Positions 33,595-55,871 of a DNA stretch of 64,000 bases are shown here, piece after piece. This DNA comes from Mycobacterium sp. MBM (GTDB lineage Bacteria > Actinomycetota > Actinomycetes > Mycobacteriales > Mycobacteriaceae). Below the pieces are notes generated by a model, which did no database searches, was not told the DNA's origin, and worked only from the letters and a program-made list of their open reading frames with translations. Made by a program: the position numbers and the translations under genes. Positions within the stretch are counted from its first letter, which is position 1, and each line of letters starts with the position of its first letter. The stretch spans positions 62,001 to 126,000 of the forward strand of contig JAKJHY010000004.1 of the NCBI GenBank assembly GCA_021648845.1, in the 5' to 3' direction.

Positions 33595-34683
33595 ATGAGA
33601 CGCGTGGTGGTATGGGGAACCGGCAATATGGGCGCGACGGCCATCCGGTCCACGGTGGCCTTCCCCGGCCTGTGCCTGAGCGGTCTGATCACCTCATCGG
33701 CGCAGAAGGCGGGCCGCGACGCCGCCTCCTTCGCCGGCCTGGGCGCCGACACCGGCGTGCGCGCGGTGAGCGAGCCCGCCGAGGTGCACGCCGTGCTCGC
33801 CGACGGCGATGCCGTCGCCTACATGGCCTCCGGAGACATCCGGCCCGACGAGGCGATCGCCGATATCGAACGCGCCCTGCGCGCCGGCTGCCATGTCGTC
33901 ACCCCATCGCTGTACTCGCTCTACGACCCCCGTTCGGCGCCCCCGGAATGGGTGCAGCGGCTCACCGAGGCCGCCCGGGCCGGCGGCGCGAGTCTGCTGG
34001 TCTCGGGCGTCGACCCCGGCTGGGGCAATGACGCGCTGGCGGTGACCGCGGCCAGCCTGTGCACTCGCATCAACACGATCACCTGCCAGGAGATCTTCGA
34101 CTACTCCACCTACAACCAGCCGCATTCGGTGCGGGTGCTCTGCGGTTTCGGGGGCCCGCTGGACGAGACACCGATGATGCTGCTGCCGTCCATCCCCACC
34201 ATGGTGTGGGGCGGCAACGTCCGGCTGATAGGGCGCGGCCTGGGCATCGAGATCGACGAGATCACCGAGGAGGTGCAGCGGCTGCCGCTGGAGCAGACCG
34301 TCGACACCGTGCTGGGATCGTTCGAACAGGGCACCCAGGGAGCGTTCTACCTCAAGGTGATCGGCTGGTCCGGCGGGCGGCAGCGGGTGATCATCGAGCA
34401 CATCACCCGCATCCACCCCACCTGTGCCCCGGGCTGGCCGCAGCCCGACGAGGGGGTCGGCGATCACCGCGTCATCGTCGACGGCGACCCGCAGCTCACC
34501 ATCACCACCCGCGCCGACGTGCCCGGGGGCACCCGCGCCGACGGCGGCAACACGACCGCCGCCAACCGGCTGCTCGGGGCCATCGACTGGCTGGCCACCC
34601 AGCCCGCCGGGATCTACGACGGGCTGGATGTGCCGCTGCGCTCGGCGCTGCCGCCCGAGGTGGAGGCGACCCGCTGGGCTTAG
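33595..34683 (+). CDS. DapB-like NAD(P)-binding oxidoreductase
   Basis: A 362-residue protein of the dihydrodipicolinate reductase/diaminopimelate dehydrogenase-like superfamily. The Rossmann motif is VVVWGTGNMGATAIRS at residues 4-19. The rest, with LVSGVDPGWGNDALAV and QEIFDYSTYNQPHSVR, follows actinobacterial proteins annotated as dihydrodipicolinate reductase, which do not make lysine. The residue pattern suggests a substrate-specific dehydrogenase or an imine/amine reductase. It lies beside the TPP locus, facing pks across a palindromic terminator. No operon partner. Function uncertain. Confidence 0.8.
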   Translation: MRRVVVWGTGNMGATAIRSTVAFPGLCLSGLITSSAQKAGRDAASFAGLGADTGVRAVSEPAEVHAVLADGDAVAYMASGDIRPDEAIADIERALRAGCHVVTPSLYSLYDPRSAPPEWVQRLTEAARAGGASLLVSGVDPGWGNDALAVTAASLCTRINTITCQEIFDYSTYNQPHSVRVLCGFGGPLDETPMMLLPSIPTMVWGGNVRLIGRGLGIEIDEITEEVQRLPLEQTVDTVLGSFEQGTQGAFYLKVIGWSGGRQRVIIEHITRIHPTCAPGWPQPDEGVGDHRVIVDGDPQLTITTRADVPGGTRADGGNTTAANRLLGAIDWLATQPAGIYDGLDVPLRSALPPEVEATRWA

Positions 34684-34699
34684 GGCCCATCACTCCCAA

Positions 34700-34755
34700 C
34701 GAGATTCACACCAGGGACCGATCCGGCGTGTGCCACGTCCCTGATGTGAATCTCG
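34700..34755. terminator. Bidirectional terminator-like palindrome
   Basis: Arms of 19 bases (34700-34718 and 34737-34755; core GAGATTCACA) pair with one mismatch around an 18-base loop between the convergent DapB-like gene and pks. No T-run. It differs in sequence from the two repeat families. Confidence 0.6.
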
Positions 34756-34766
34756 ACGAGGGGTTC

Positions 34767-45845
<11,079 letters not shown>

Positions 45846-46147
45846 GTGCTGTTCTCCCCCGCGTCGATCCGATGCACTGCCGATGATGAGATTTTCGGTG
45901 CCATCGGTGGAGGCCGCACACTGGCCAGGAACGTCTGGTGAACGGCCACGGCCCGCAATCTGCCGACAGCAACGGCCGGTACCTTACTCGCCGGTCAGTA
46001 TTGCATGTAGCGTGCTACCGCACGCGGTTTCATCACTGCCGCTGAGCCCGATGCGGCCCGGTGCCCGCTGACCCGGGCAGCCGCTATCGTGAAGTTGCCG
46101 TCGGTGTTGCCGGACCGCCGCCGACGCACATACCCGGGAGGGACAGC
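45846..46147. promoter_or_regulatory. Bidirectional promoter region of the pks and papA3 operons
   Basis: A 302-base gap without a gene. A palindrome GTAGC-GT-GCTAC lies at 46007-46018. On the papA3 side TATCGT at 46085-46090 is a possible -10, and GGGAGGG precedes the TTG start. On the pks side AATACT within about 45996-46001 (minus strand) is a weak -10 candidate. No known operator class is recognised. Confidence 0.45.
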
Positions 46148-47569
46148 TTGCAAATCGGGAAGATCACGATCGGCACCATCGATGACTGGAAGCCGGCGCC
46201 CGGTGTGGTGACCTCCTGGCATCCCACGAGTGCGGCCATGGACAAGGCCCGGCAGGCCCCGGTCAGCGCCGTCCCGGTCAGCTATATGCAGGGTCAGCAC
46301 ATCCGCGGTGTGTACGAGCAGGAGGCCAAGGGCCTCGACTATTCACGGCAGATCATCGCGACCTGTGAAGTGCCCGGGACCTGCGATATCTCGGCGATGA
46401 ACCACGCGCTCAACCATTACCTGCGTCGGCATGACACCTACCGCAGCTGGTTCGAGTACTCCGGCTCCGGTGAGATCGTCCGGCGCAGCATCGTCGACCC
46501 GGCCGATATCGAATTCGAACCCGTCAACCACGGTGAGATCACCTCCGAGGACGCGCGCAAACACATCGTCGACATCCCGACCCCGTTGGAATGGGGTTGC
46601 TTCTCCTTCGGGATCGTGCAGAGCGAGGATCATTTCGACTTCTACGCCGCGATCGACCATGTCCACGGGGATGCGGCACTGATCGGCATCACCATGTTGG
46701 AAGCGCACGGCATGTACACCTCGCTGATTTCCAGCGGCGAACCGATGCCGCTGCCCGACGCCGGCCGTTTCGACGATTTCTGTCTCCAGGAACGCGAGTC
46801 CACCGCGTCATTGACGCTGGATTCTCCGGAGGTGCAGGCCTGGATCGAATTTGCCGAGAACAATAACGGCAGCATGCCTGAATTTCCGCTGCCGCTGGGC
46901 GATCCGCTGCAGCCGACGGTGGCCGACATGGTCGGTGAGATGCTGCTCGACGCGGACCAGACCGCCAGATTCGAGGCGGCGTGCACGGCCGCCGGTACCC
47001 GATTCGTGGGCGGCCTGTACGCCTGTACCGCCATGGTCGAACACGAGTTGACCGGTGCGACTACCTATTACGGGCTCACGCCGCGGGACACCCGCCGCAC
47101 CTCGGACAACTTCATGACCCAGGGCTGGTTCACCGGTCTGGTCCCGATCACGGTGCCGATCGCCGCCACGACCTTCGCCGAAGCCGCCTGGTCGGCGCAG
47201 ACGTCCTTTGACTCCGGACTCAATCTGGCCAGGGTTCCCTATTACCGGGTGCTCGAATTGGCGCCGTGGCTGGAGAAGCCCAAACCGAATTTCCCGGTAT
47301 CCAATTTCCTGCACGGCGGGGCCGCCCCGTTGAACGCGGTTCTCGCGGCCGCCGAAATGGGCTATTCGAACAACATCGGCATTTACTCCGATGGCCGCTT
47401 CTCCTATCAGCTCACCATCTACGTATTCCGCTATGAGGCCGGTACCGCGATGGCGGTGATGTTCCCGGACAACGAGGTGGCCCACAAGTCGGTGGCTCGT
47501 TATATCGCCACCATGAAGTCCGTGATCGAGCAGGTCGCCGACAGTGGGGACTGGGGCCGTTTTGCCTGA
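46148..47569 (+). CDS. papA3: Polyketide-associated acyltransferase PapA3 type
   Basis: A 473-residue Pap acyltransferase of the condensation-domain fold. The catalytic HxxxD motif is His171 to Asp175 (DHVHGDA), and the structural end motif is the TPRDTRRTSDNFMTQGWFTGLVP region typical of Pap proteins. The sequence closely follows M. tuberculosis PapA3. In TPP synthesis it esterifies trehalose with fatty and polyphleic acyl chains on the cytoplasmic side. TTG 46148 is chosen: GGGAGGG lies 6 bases upstream and the resulting start (QIGKITIG) agrees with homologues. mmpL10 begins directly at its stop. Confidence 0.92.
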   Translation: MQIGKITIGTIDDWKPAPGVVTSWHPTSAAMDKARQAPVSAVPVSYMQGQHIRGVYEQEAKGLDYSRQIIATCEVPGTCDISAMNHALNHYLRRHDTYRSWFEYSGSGEIVRRSIVDPADIEFEPVNHGEITSEDARKHIVDIPTPLEWGCFSFGIVQSEDHFDFYAAIDHVHGDAALIGITMLEAHGMYTSLISSGEPMPLPDAGRFDDFCLQERESTASLTLDSPEVQAWIEFAENNNGSMPEFPLPLGDPLQPTVADMVGEMLLDADQTARFEAACTAAGTRFVGGLYACTAMVEHELTGATTYYGLTPRDTRRTSDNFMTQGWFTGLVPITVPIAATTFAEAAWSAQTSFDSGLNLARVPYYRVLELAPWLEKPKPNFPVSNFLHGGAAPLNAVLAAAEMGYSNNIGIYSDGRFSYQLTIYVFRYEAGTAMAVMFPDNEVAHKSVARYIATMKSVIEQVADSGDWGRFA

Positions 47570-50500
47570 GTGGCGGGTTCCATCGGTGGGGAGTTCTCGG
47601 TCGGTATTTCCAGGGGGTATTTCGTGCGTCGGCTAGCCGATTTCGTCGTGCGGTGGCCGCTCGCCGTGATCGGGATCTGGGTGGCGCTGGCGGTGGCGCT
47701 GCCGCTGACGGTGCCCAGCTTGAACGAGATGGCGCAGAAGCACCCCCTGTCGATGCTGCCCGGCGATGCTCCGTCCAGTGTCGCGGCGCGGCAGATGGAG
47801 GAGGCGTTCTCCGAGCCCGGCACCGACGATCTGCTTTTGGTCGTGCTCACCGACGAAGACGGTCTCGGCCCGGAACACGAGGCCACCTACCGCAAGCTGG
47901 TGGATGCGTTGCGCGACGACCAGCGCAACGTCGTCATGGTGCAGGAGTTCATCGGGACACCGGCCCTGCGCTCGACGTTGACCAGTGCGGACAACAAGTC
48001 CTGGGTGCTGCCGGTCGGCCTGGCCGGCGCCCTGGGCACCCCGCAGTCCTATACCTCGTTCACCCAGGTGTCCGAGCTCATCGAGCGCACCACCGCCGGC
48101 GGGCCGCTGGAGGTGCACCTGGCCGGTCCGGCCGCCACCGTCGCCGACCTCACCGTCGCCGGCGAGAACGACCGCCTCCCGATCGAACTCGCCATCGCCG
48201 TGCTGGTGCTACTGGTGTTGTTGGTGGTGTATCGCAACCCGGTGACCATGGTGCTGCCGTTGGCCGGTATCGGGATGTCGTTGGTGATCGCGCAGTCAGC
48301 AGTGGCCGCGCTGTCGGAGCTCACCGGTCTGGGGGTCTCCAATCAGGCGATGATCCTGCTCAGCGCGATCATCTTCGGGGCCGGCACCGACTACGCGGTG
48401 TTCCTGATCAGCCGCTACCACGATTACATTCGCAAGGGCGTGGCGCCGCACGACGCGGTGCGCAATGCGCTCGGCTCGGTGGGCAAGGTGATCACCGCTT
48501 CGGCGGCGACCGTCGGCGTGACCTTCGTCGGGATCAGCTTCGCCAAGATGGGCGTGTTCTCCACCGTGGGGGTGTCCTCGGCGGTCGGTGTCGGGGTGGC
48601 CTATCTGGCGGCGATGACGCTGCTGCCAGCCCTGCTGTCGGTTGTCGGCCCGCGCGGCTGGATCAATCCCCGCAAGGACCTCACCTCCCGGTTGTGGCGG
48701 CGCTCGGGTGCGCGGATCGTGCGCCGCCCGTGGGCGCATCTGGTGGCCAGCCTGCTGGTGCTGTTCCTGCTGGCCGGGCTCGCCGGCTTCGCGACGTTCA
48801 ACTACGACGACCGCAAGGCCGTCGCGGATTCCGAACCCAGCTCCCTGGGCTATGCCGCGCTGGAGAAGCATTTCGACATCAACCAGTCCATCCCGTCCTA
48901 TGTGCTGATCCGTTCGACGAAGGATCTGCGCAATCCCGAGGCCCTCGCCGACCTGGAGCAGCTGGCCGAACGCATCGCACAGTTGCCCGACATCCAGATG
49001 GTCAGCGGTATCACCCGGCCGCTGGGAACGGTGCCGCCCGAGTTCCGGGCCACCTACCAGGCCGGCATCGTCGGGACCCGGCTCGCCGACGGCGCGAAGA
49101 TGATCAGCGACGGCACCGCCGATATGAACCGGCTGTCCTCGGGGGCCAACACGCTGGCCGGCAGCCTGCGCGATGTGCGCGCTCAGGTCACCGATATCGC
49201 GGGCAGCCTGCAGCAGATGGTCGACGCGTTCGCGGCGCTGCGTGGCCAGTACGGCGGCGACAAGCTGGTACGCAATGTCGACGTGGCGGCCAAACTGGTG
49301 GCCGCCATCAACCGGCTCGGCAACTCCATGGGGGTGAACCTGATGGCGACCAGGGACATGTTCGCCTGGGTGCCCCCGGTGCTGGCGGCCCTGCACGGCA
49401 ACGTGGTCTGCGATCTGGACCCGTCCTGTAGCCAGACCCGCATCCACCTGTCCCGGCTCGCCGCCGCCCGTAACGACGGCACGCTCGCCGAGATCGAGGA
49501 TCTGGCCGGGCAGCTGGAGTCGCTGCAGGACCGCCAGTCGCTCAACGCGGCGCTGCAGCAGGTGGGCACCGCGTTCACCCGGCTCACCAAGGCGATGCAG
49601 GCGATGGGTCTGGACAGTCCGGCCGGTGCCGAGGCGACGCTGGCCCAGCTGCAGCAGGGCGCCGATCGTTCCGCCAGCGGCAGCCGGCAGGTGGCCGACG
49701 GGGTGGACCAGATCGTCGAGCAGATCAAGGTGATGCGCACCGGGCTCGACCAGGCCGCGGCCTTCCTGCTGACGATGGCCGAGAACGCGGGCTCACCGGC
49801 GATGGCGGGGTTCAACATCCCGCCCGAGATCCTGCAGCTGGAGGATTTCCAGGCGGCCACCAAGGCCTACGTGTCCCCGGACGGGCATTCGGCGCGCTAT
49901 CTGGTGTTCACCAAGCTCGATCCGTTCGGTCCGGCCGCGATGGATCAGGTCGCCGCCATCGAGGACGCCGCGCGCAGTGCGCTGCCGAACACCGAGCTGG
50001 CGGATGCCTCGGTGTCGATGGGTGGGTATCCGGTGGCGCTGGCCGACACCCGCGACTACTACGAGAAGGACATCCGGTTCATCGTCATCGTGACGATCTT
50101 GGTCGTGTTGGTGGTGCTGTCCCTGCTGCTACGGGCCGTGATCGCGCCGCTGTACCTGGTCGGCTCGGTGGTGATCTCGTACTTCGCCGCGCTCGGGCTC
50201 GGGGTGCTGGTGTTCCAGGTGATCCTCGGTCAGCACCTGCACTGGTCGGTGCCGCCACTGGCCTTCGTGGTGCTGGTGGCGGTCGGCGCCGACTACAACC
50301 TGCTGCTCGTGTCGCGGATGCGCGATGAGGCCCCGCTGGGCAGATTCGGCATCATCCGGACGTTGAGCTCGACCGGCGGGGTCATCACCGCCGCCGGCCT
50401 GATCTTCGCCGCCTCCATGTGGGGCCTGCTGTTCTCCAGCATCGGTACTGTGGTGCAGGGCGGGTTCGTCATCGGTATCGGCATCTTGCTGGACACCTTC

Positions 50501-50596
50501 CTGGTCCGGACCGTCACGGTGCCCGCCATGGCTACGTTGGTCGGCAGGGCGAACTGGTGGCCGTCTCGACTCACAGCGCGGGGGAGCAGAGCATGA
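47570..50596 (+). CDS. mmpL10: RND lipid exporter MmpL10 type
   Basis: A 1008-residue RND transporter with two groups of membrane segments, each preceded by a large periplasmic porter loop. Proton-relay motifs are [16 protein letters not shown] in the first half and [15 protein letters not shown] in the second. The second loop (about residues 490-760) is long and helical, with coiled-coil character ([21 protein letters not shown]). In the TPP pathway MmpL10 exports diacyltrehalose intermediates. A GTG at 47570 follows papA3 TGA with no gap; the next gene overlaps by 4 bases. It forms one operon with papA3 and the PE-PPE hydrolase. Confidence 0.92.
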   Translation: MAGSIGGEFSVGISRGYFVRRLADFVVRWPLAVIGIWVALAVALPLTVPSLNEMAQKHPLSMLPGDAPSSVAARQMEEAFSEPGTDDLLLVVLTDEDGLGPEHEATYRKLVDALRDDQRNVVMVQEFIGTPALRSTLTSADNKSWVLPVGLAGALGTPQSYTSFTQVSELIERTTAGGPLEVHLAGPAATVADLTVAGENDRLPIELAIAVLVLLVLLVVYRNPVTMVLPLAGIGMSLVIAQSAVAALSELTGLGVSNQAMILLSAIIFGAGTDYAVFLISRYHDYIRKGVAPHDAVRNALGSVGKVITASAATVGVTFVGISFAKMGVFSTVGVSSAVGVGVAYLAAMTLLPALLSVVGPRGWINPRKDLTSRLWRRSGARIVRRPWAHLVASLLVLFLLAGLAGFATFNYDDRKAVADSEPSSLGYAALEKHFDINQSIPSYVLIRSTKDLRNPEALADLEQLAERIAQLPDIQMVSGITRPLGTVPPEFRATYQAGIVGTRLADGAKMISDGTADMNRLSSGANTLAGSLRDVRAQVTDIAGSLQQMVDAFAALRGQYGGDKLVRNVDVAAKLVAAINRLGNSMGVNLMATRDMFAWVPPVLAALHGNVVCDLDPSCSQTRIHLSRLAAARNDGTLAEIEDLAGQLESLQDRQSLNAALQQVGTAFTRLTKAMQAMGLDSPAGAEATLAQLQQGADRSASGSRQVADGVDQIVEQIKVMRTGLDQAAAFLLTMAENAGSPAMAGFNIPPEILQLEDFQAATKAYVSPDGHSARYLVFTKLDPFGPAAMDQVAAIEDAARSALPNTELADASVSMGGYPVALADTRDYYEKDIRFIVIVTILVVLVVLSLLLRAVIAPLYLVGSVVISYFAALGLGVLVFQVILGQHLHWSVPPLAFVVLVAVGADYNLLLVSRMRDEAPLGRFGIIRTLSSTGGVITAAGLIFAASMWGLLFSSIGTVVQGGFVIGIGILLDTFLVRTVTVPAMATLVGRANWWPSRLTARGSRA

Positions 50597-51723
50597 AGAA
50601 ACTACTCGCCACGGCCACCGCTGTCCTGACGATCGGTGCGGGGCCGCTGGGTATCGGTATTGCCGCTGCCGACGAGCCGCCACCGGGCCCGTGGGTTCCC
50701 GGTCCGGCGGGTCCCGGCGCAGCGCGTGCCGTCGAGGGCCGCGGCTACGCTCTCGGCGGTGCGCACGTCCTCGGCATCCCGTACGACGAATACATCATGC
50801 GTACCGGCGCGGAATGGTTCCCGGACCTGAACCGGCAGATCGTCGACTACCCCGCCGGACAGGTCCAGGGACACACCCTGGAGCGGTTGTTCCCCGGCAT
50901 CGGGCGTCTCGACGACGATTTCCCGGGCCTGGGCATCGACGGCCCCAGTTACGGCGAGTCCATCGATGTGGGCGGTCCCAACCTGTTGGCCGCCATCAGG
51001 GCCGGCGGTCCGGGCATGGCGATCGGGTTGTCCGAGGGCGCCTCGGTGCTCGAGGATGTGAAGGCTCGGCTGGCCAACGACCCGACGGCCCCGCCGCCGG
51101 ACCAGCTGAGCTTCGCGACGTACGGAAATCCGGTCGGCAAGCACGCGTTCGGGGAGAGCTTCCTGAGCCAGAATTTCCCGGTCGGCAGCGTCGTGCCCTC
51201 GCTGGACTATCGGATGCCCGCACCGGTGGAAAGCCAGTACGACACCCATCTGTTCGTCTCCGCCTACGACAGCATCGCGGATTGGCCGCAGCGCTCGGAC
51301 AACTGGATTTCGGTGGCCAACGCGATCGTCGGTCTGGCGACGGGGCACACGGCCGTGGCGTTCACCAACCCGAAGATGGTCCCGCCGCAGAATATCCGGA
51401 CGACCGTCAACTCGCGGGGTGCGCGCACCACGACATACATGATCCCCGAGGAGCATCTGCCGTTGGTGCTGCCGTTCAAGTACCTCGGGGTGGATCAGAA
51501 GACGTTGATCGAACTGGACCACATCCTGCAGCCCTACGTCGATGCCGGTTACACCCGCAACGACGATCCGGCGACGGCGCCCATCACGGTGGACCCGGTG
51601 AACGGGTACGACCCGGCCGAGGTCACCGCGCCGGCCACCCAGGCCGCGTTCGGCGGCGGTGCGGACCCGGTGTCCCAGTTGATGGCCGGTCTGCAGTACG
51701 TGCTCAACAACCCGCCCACGTAG
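50593..51723 (+). CDS. Secreted PE-PPE-domain acyltransferase of the TPP locus
   Basis: A 376-residue exported alpha/beta hydrolase-fold protein. An N-terminal signal peptide ([15 protein letters not shown], cleavage likely near AAA-DEPP) is followed by a PE-PPE (PF08237-type) domain with the nucleophile Ser147 in [11 protein letters not shown], close to a GxSxG turn. Comparable proteins finish acylation of trehalose outside the membrane: Chp2 for polyacyltrehalose and PE for TPP. ATGA overlap with mmpL10. The gene ends 3 bases before the convergent gap gene. Extracytoplasmic. Confidence 0.88.
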   Translation: MKKLLATATAVLTIGAGPLGIGIAAADEPPPGPWVPGPAGPGAARAVEGRGYALGGAHVLGIPYDEYIMRTGAEWFPDLNRQIVDYPAGQVQGHTLERLFPGIGRLDDDFPGLGIDGPSYGESIDVGGPNLLAAIRAGGPGMAIGLSEGASVLEDVKARLANDPTAPPPDQLSFATYGNPVGKHAFGESFLSQNFPVGSVVPSLDYRMPAPVESQYDTHLFVSAYDSIADWPQRSDNWISVANAIVGLATGHTAVAFTNPKMVPPQNIRTTVNSRGARTTTYMIPEEHLPLVLPFKYLGVDQKTLIELDHILQPYVDAGYTRNDDPATAPITVDPVNGYDPAEVTAPATQAAFGGGADPVSQLMAGLQYVLNNPPT

Positions 51724-51726
51724 CGG

Positions 51727-52359
51727 CTACAGCCCGGTCAGCCCGACGGTGAGCAGTACGGCGCCGACCACCGCGACCAGCACGGCCACCCCGCGGCGGC
51801 CGCGGGCGTGTAACCAGTCGTTGAGTGCGGCCAGCCGTGTGCGGGTGCGCTGCGGTGCGACCAGATAGGCCAGCAGCGGGATCTCGACCAGGGCGAAGGC
51901 CACCACGTTGAACAGCAGCAGGGCGGCCAGTCGGGTGGTGGGGCTGACATCGGCGGTGCCGATGACGGCCAGCGCGGCCAGGTAATCCACCGAGGGCAGC
52001 GCGATCGCCAGCCCGGCCGACCCGGCGACCCACAGCGACTGACCGTCGAGCAGTCGGGTCAGCCATGCCGGCGGGGTGCGGGGACGCCCCTTGGTGACGG
52101 CCAGGAACGTGGCCACCAGCAGGGCCAGCACGCCGATCGCGATCTGCACCCGGGGCAGGGTGAAATGGGCCGACTCCAACCGGGACCCGAGCAGGAACAG
52201 CACCACCGCGCCGACGGTCAACCCCATCAGAAAGCCTCCGCACAGGAAGGCACTGAGTTGCAGTAGCGGGCGCGGACGGTTGAGCATCAGCACCGACATC
52301 CCGATGCGGAACGGTTCGAGGCTGACGGCGACAGCCATCACCAGCAGGGTGATCCACAT
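51727..52359 (-). CDS. gap: GAP/Sap-family membrane protein
   Basis: A 210-residue protein with six hydrophobic segments of the GAP (Sap) family, first known for glycopeptidolipid export in M. smegmatis. Segments include LLVMAVAVSLEPFRIGMSVLML and the C-terminal VAVLVAVVGAVLLTVG, with cytoplasmic Arg-rich stretches. In a lipid locus with MmpL10 it probably assists export. It follows fadD23 by 12 bases on the minus strand, so the two form an operon, and is convergent with the PE-PPE gene. Confidence 0.85.
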   Translation of the reverse strand: MWITLLVMAVAVSLEPFRIGMSVLMLNRPRPLLQLSAFLCGGFLMGLTVGAVVLFLLGSRLESAHFTLPRVQIAIGVLALLVATFLAVTKGRPRTPPAWLTRLLDGQSLWVAGSAGLAIALPSVDYLAALAVIGTADVSPTTRLAALLLFNVVAFALVEIPLLAYLVAPQRTRTRLAALNDWLHARGRRGVAVLVAVVGAVLLTVGLTGL

Positions 52360-52371
52360 CGCGGATGCCGG

Positions 52372-54760
<2,389 letters not shown>

Positions 54761-54784
54761 GCTGCGCCCTCGCTGCCAGATCCG

Positions 54785-54946
54785 CTAGGGCCGCGACCCG
54801 AGTTCGTCTCGGTACTTGGCGACCCGCTGCTCCAGCTCGGCCGCGTCCGCCGGTCGGCCTTCCTTGCGCGCGAGTTCCGCGCGGGCGCTGAGCTCCCGGA
54901 TTGCGGTGCGAATATCGTTGACGCTGATCGTTTCTCGTTGTGCCAT
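54785..54946 (-). CDS. Small hypothetical helical protein
   Basis: A 53-residue protein from the ATG at 54946, beginning MAQRETISVNDIRTAIRE. It is highly charged and predicted fully helical with heptad-like spacing (ELSARAELARK and DAAELEQRVAKYRDEL). AGAGG lies 7 bases upstream. No domain recognised. It stands alone between the flavin reductase and the Sdh1 genes on the Sdh1 strand. Longer in-frame starts exist but lack ribosome binding sites. Confidence 0.65.
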   Translation of the reverse strand: MAQRETISVNDIRTAIRELSARAELARKEGRPADAAELEQRVAKYRDELGSRP

Positions 54947-55118
54947 AGCTGTGCCTCTGGTCGCTGATCGGACGTTCTTTCGTGGCGTCATCAACCGTAC
55001 GCCCGATATGACGCACCGGCACCGGGTCTTGCTCGCGAGGGTGCGATCAGATCGAGAAATCATGGAAAGTATCGATCTGACTGCACCCTCGGCGCATGAT
55101 CGCGCTTGTGTCGGCCGG

Positions 55119-55868
55119 CTAGCGCCGGAACAGCTTGTTACCCAGCCATACGATCGGGTCGTACTTGCGATCGGCGACCCGTTCCTTCATCGGGATCAGC
55201 GCATTGTCGGTGATCTTGATGTGCTCTGGGCAGACCTCGGTGCAGCATTTGGTGATATTGCAGTAGCCGAGACCGTGTTCCTCCTGAGCCATGTCCTTGC
55301 GGTCCACGGTATCCAGCGGATGCATGTCCAGTTCCGCGATCCGCATGTGGAAGCGTGGGCCCGCGAAGTTCGCCTTGTTTTCCTCGTGATCGCGCACCAC
55401 GTGGCAGACGTTCTGGCACAGGAAGCACTCGATGCACTTGCGGAACTCCTGGCTGCGGTTCACATCCTCCTGCTGCATCCGGTACTCGCCCGGCTGCAGG
55501 TCCTTCGGCGGGGTGAACGACGGGATCTCGCGTGCCTTCTCGTAGTTGAAGGACACATCGGTCACCAGGTCGCGCATCACCGGGAAGGTGCGCAGCGGCG
55601 TGATGGTGACGGTCTCGTTCTCGTCGAACGTGGACATCCGGGTCATGCACATCAGCCGCGGGCGGCCATTGATCTCGGCCGAACAAGAACCGCACTTGCC
55701 GGCCTTACAGTTCCAGCGCACCGCGAGATCGCCCGCCTGGGTGGCCTGCAGCCGATGGATGATGTCGAGCACGACTTCGCCGTCGTTGACCTCCACAGTG
55801 TAGTCCTGCAGGTCACCGCCGTCGGGGTCGCCGCGCCAGACCCGCAGCTTCGCGTCGTAAGCAGCCAT
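55119..55868 (-). CDS. sdhB: Succinate dehydrogenase iron-sulfur subunit (Sdh1)
   Basis: A 249-residue electron-transfer subunit. The N-terminal ferredoxin domain has the 2Fe-2S cysteines in RWNCKAGKCGSCSAEING and a later LMCMTR. The C-terminal domain carries the other clusters in CIECFLCQNVCH and CCTEVCPEHIKI. It corresponds to Rv0247c in the Sdh1 complex, which oxidises succinate in the mycobacterial respiratory chain. It is last in a four-gene operon: Rv0250c-type, membrane anchor, flavoprotein, iron-sulfur, with 3 bases between flavoprotein and this gene. Confidence 0.95.
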   Translation of the reverse strand: MAAYDAKLRVWRGDPDGGDLQDYTVEVNDGEVVLDIIHRLQATQAGDLAVRWNCKAGKCGSCSAEINGRPRLMCMTRMSTFDENETVTITPLRTFPVMRDLVTDVSFNYEKAREIPSFTPPKDLQPGEYRMQQEDVNRSQEFRKCIECFLCQNVCHVVRDHEENKANFAGPRFHMRIAELDMHPLDTVDRKDMAQEEHGLGYCNITKCCTEVCPEHIKITDNALIPMKERVADRKYDPIVWLGNKLFRR

Positions 55869-55871
55869 GTA

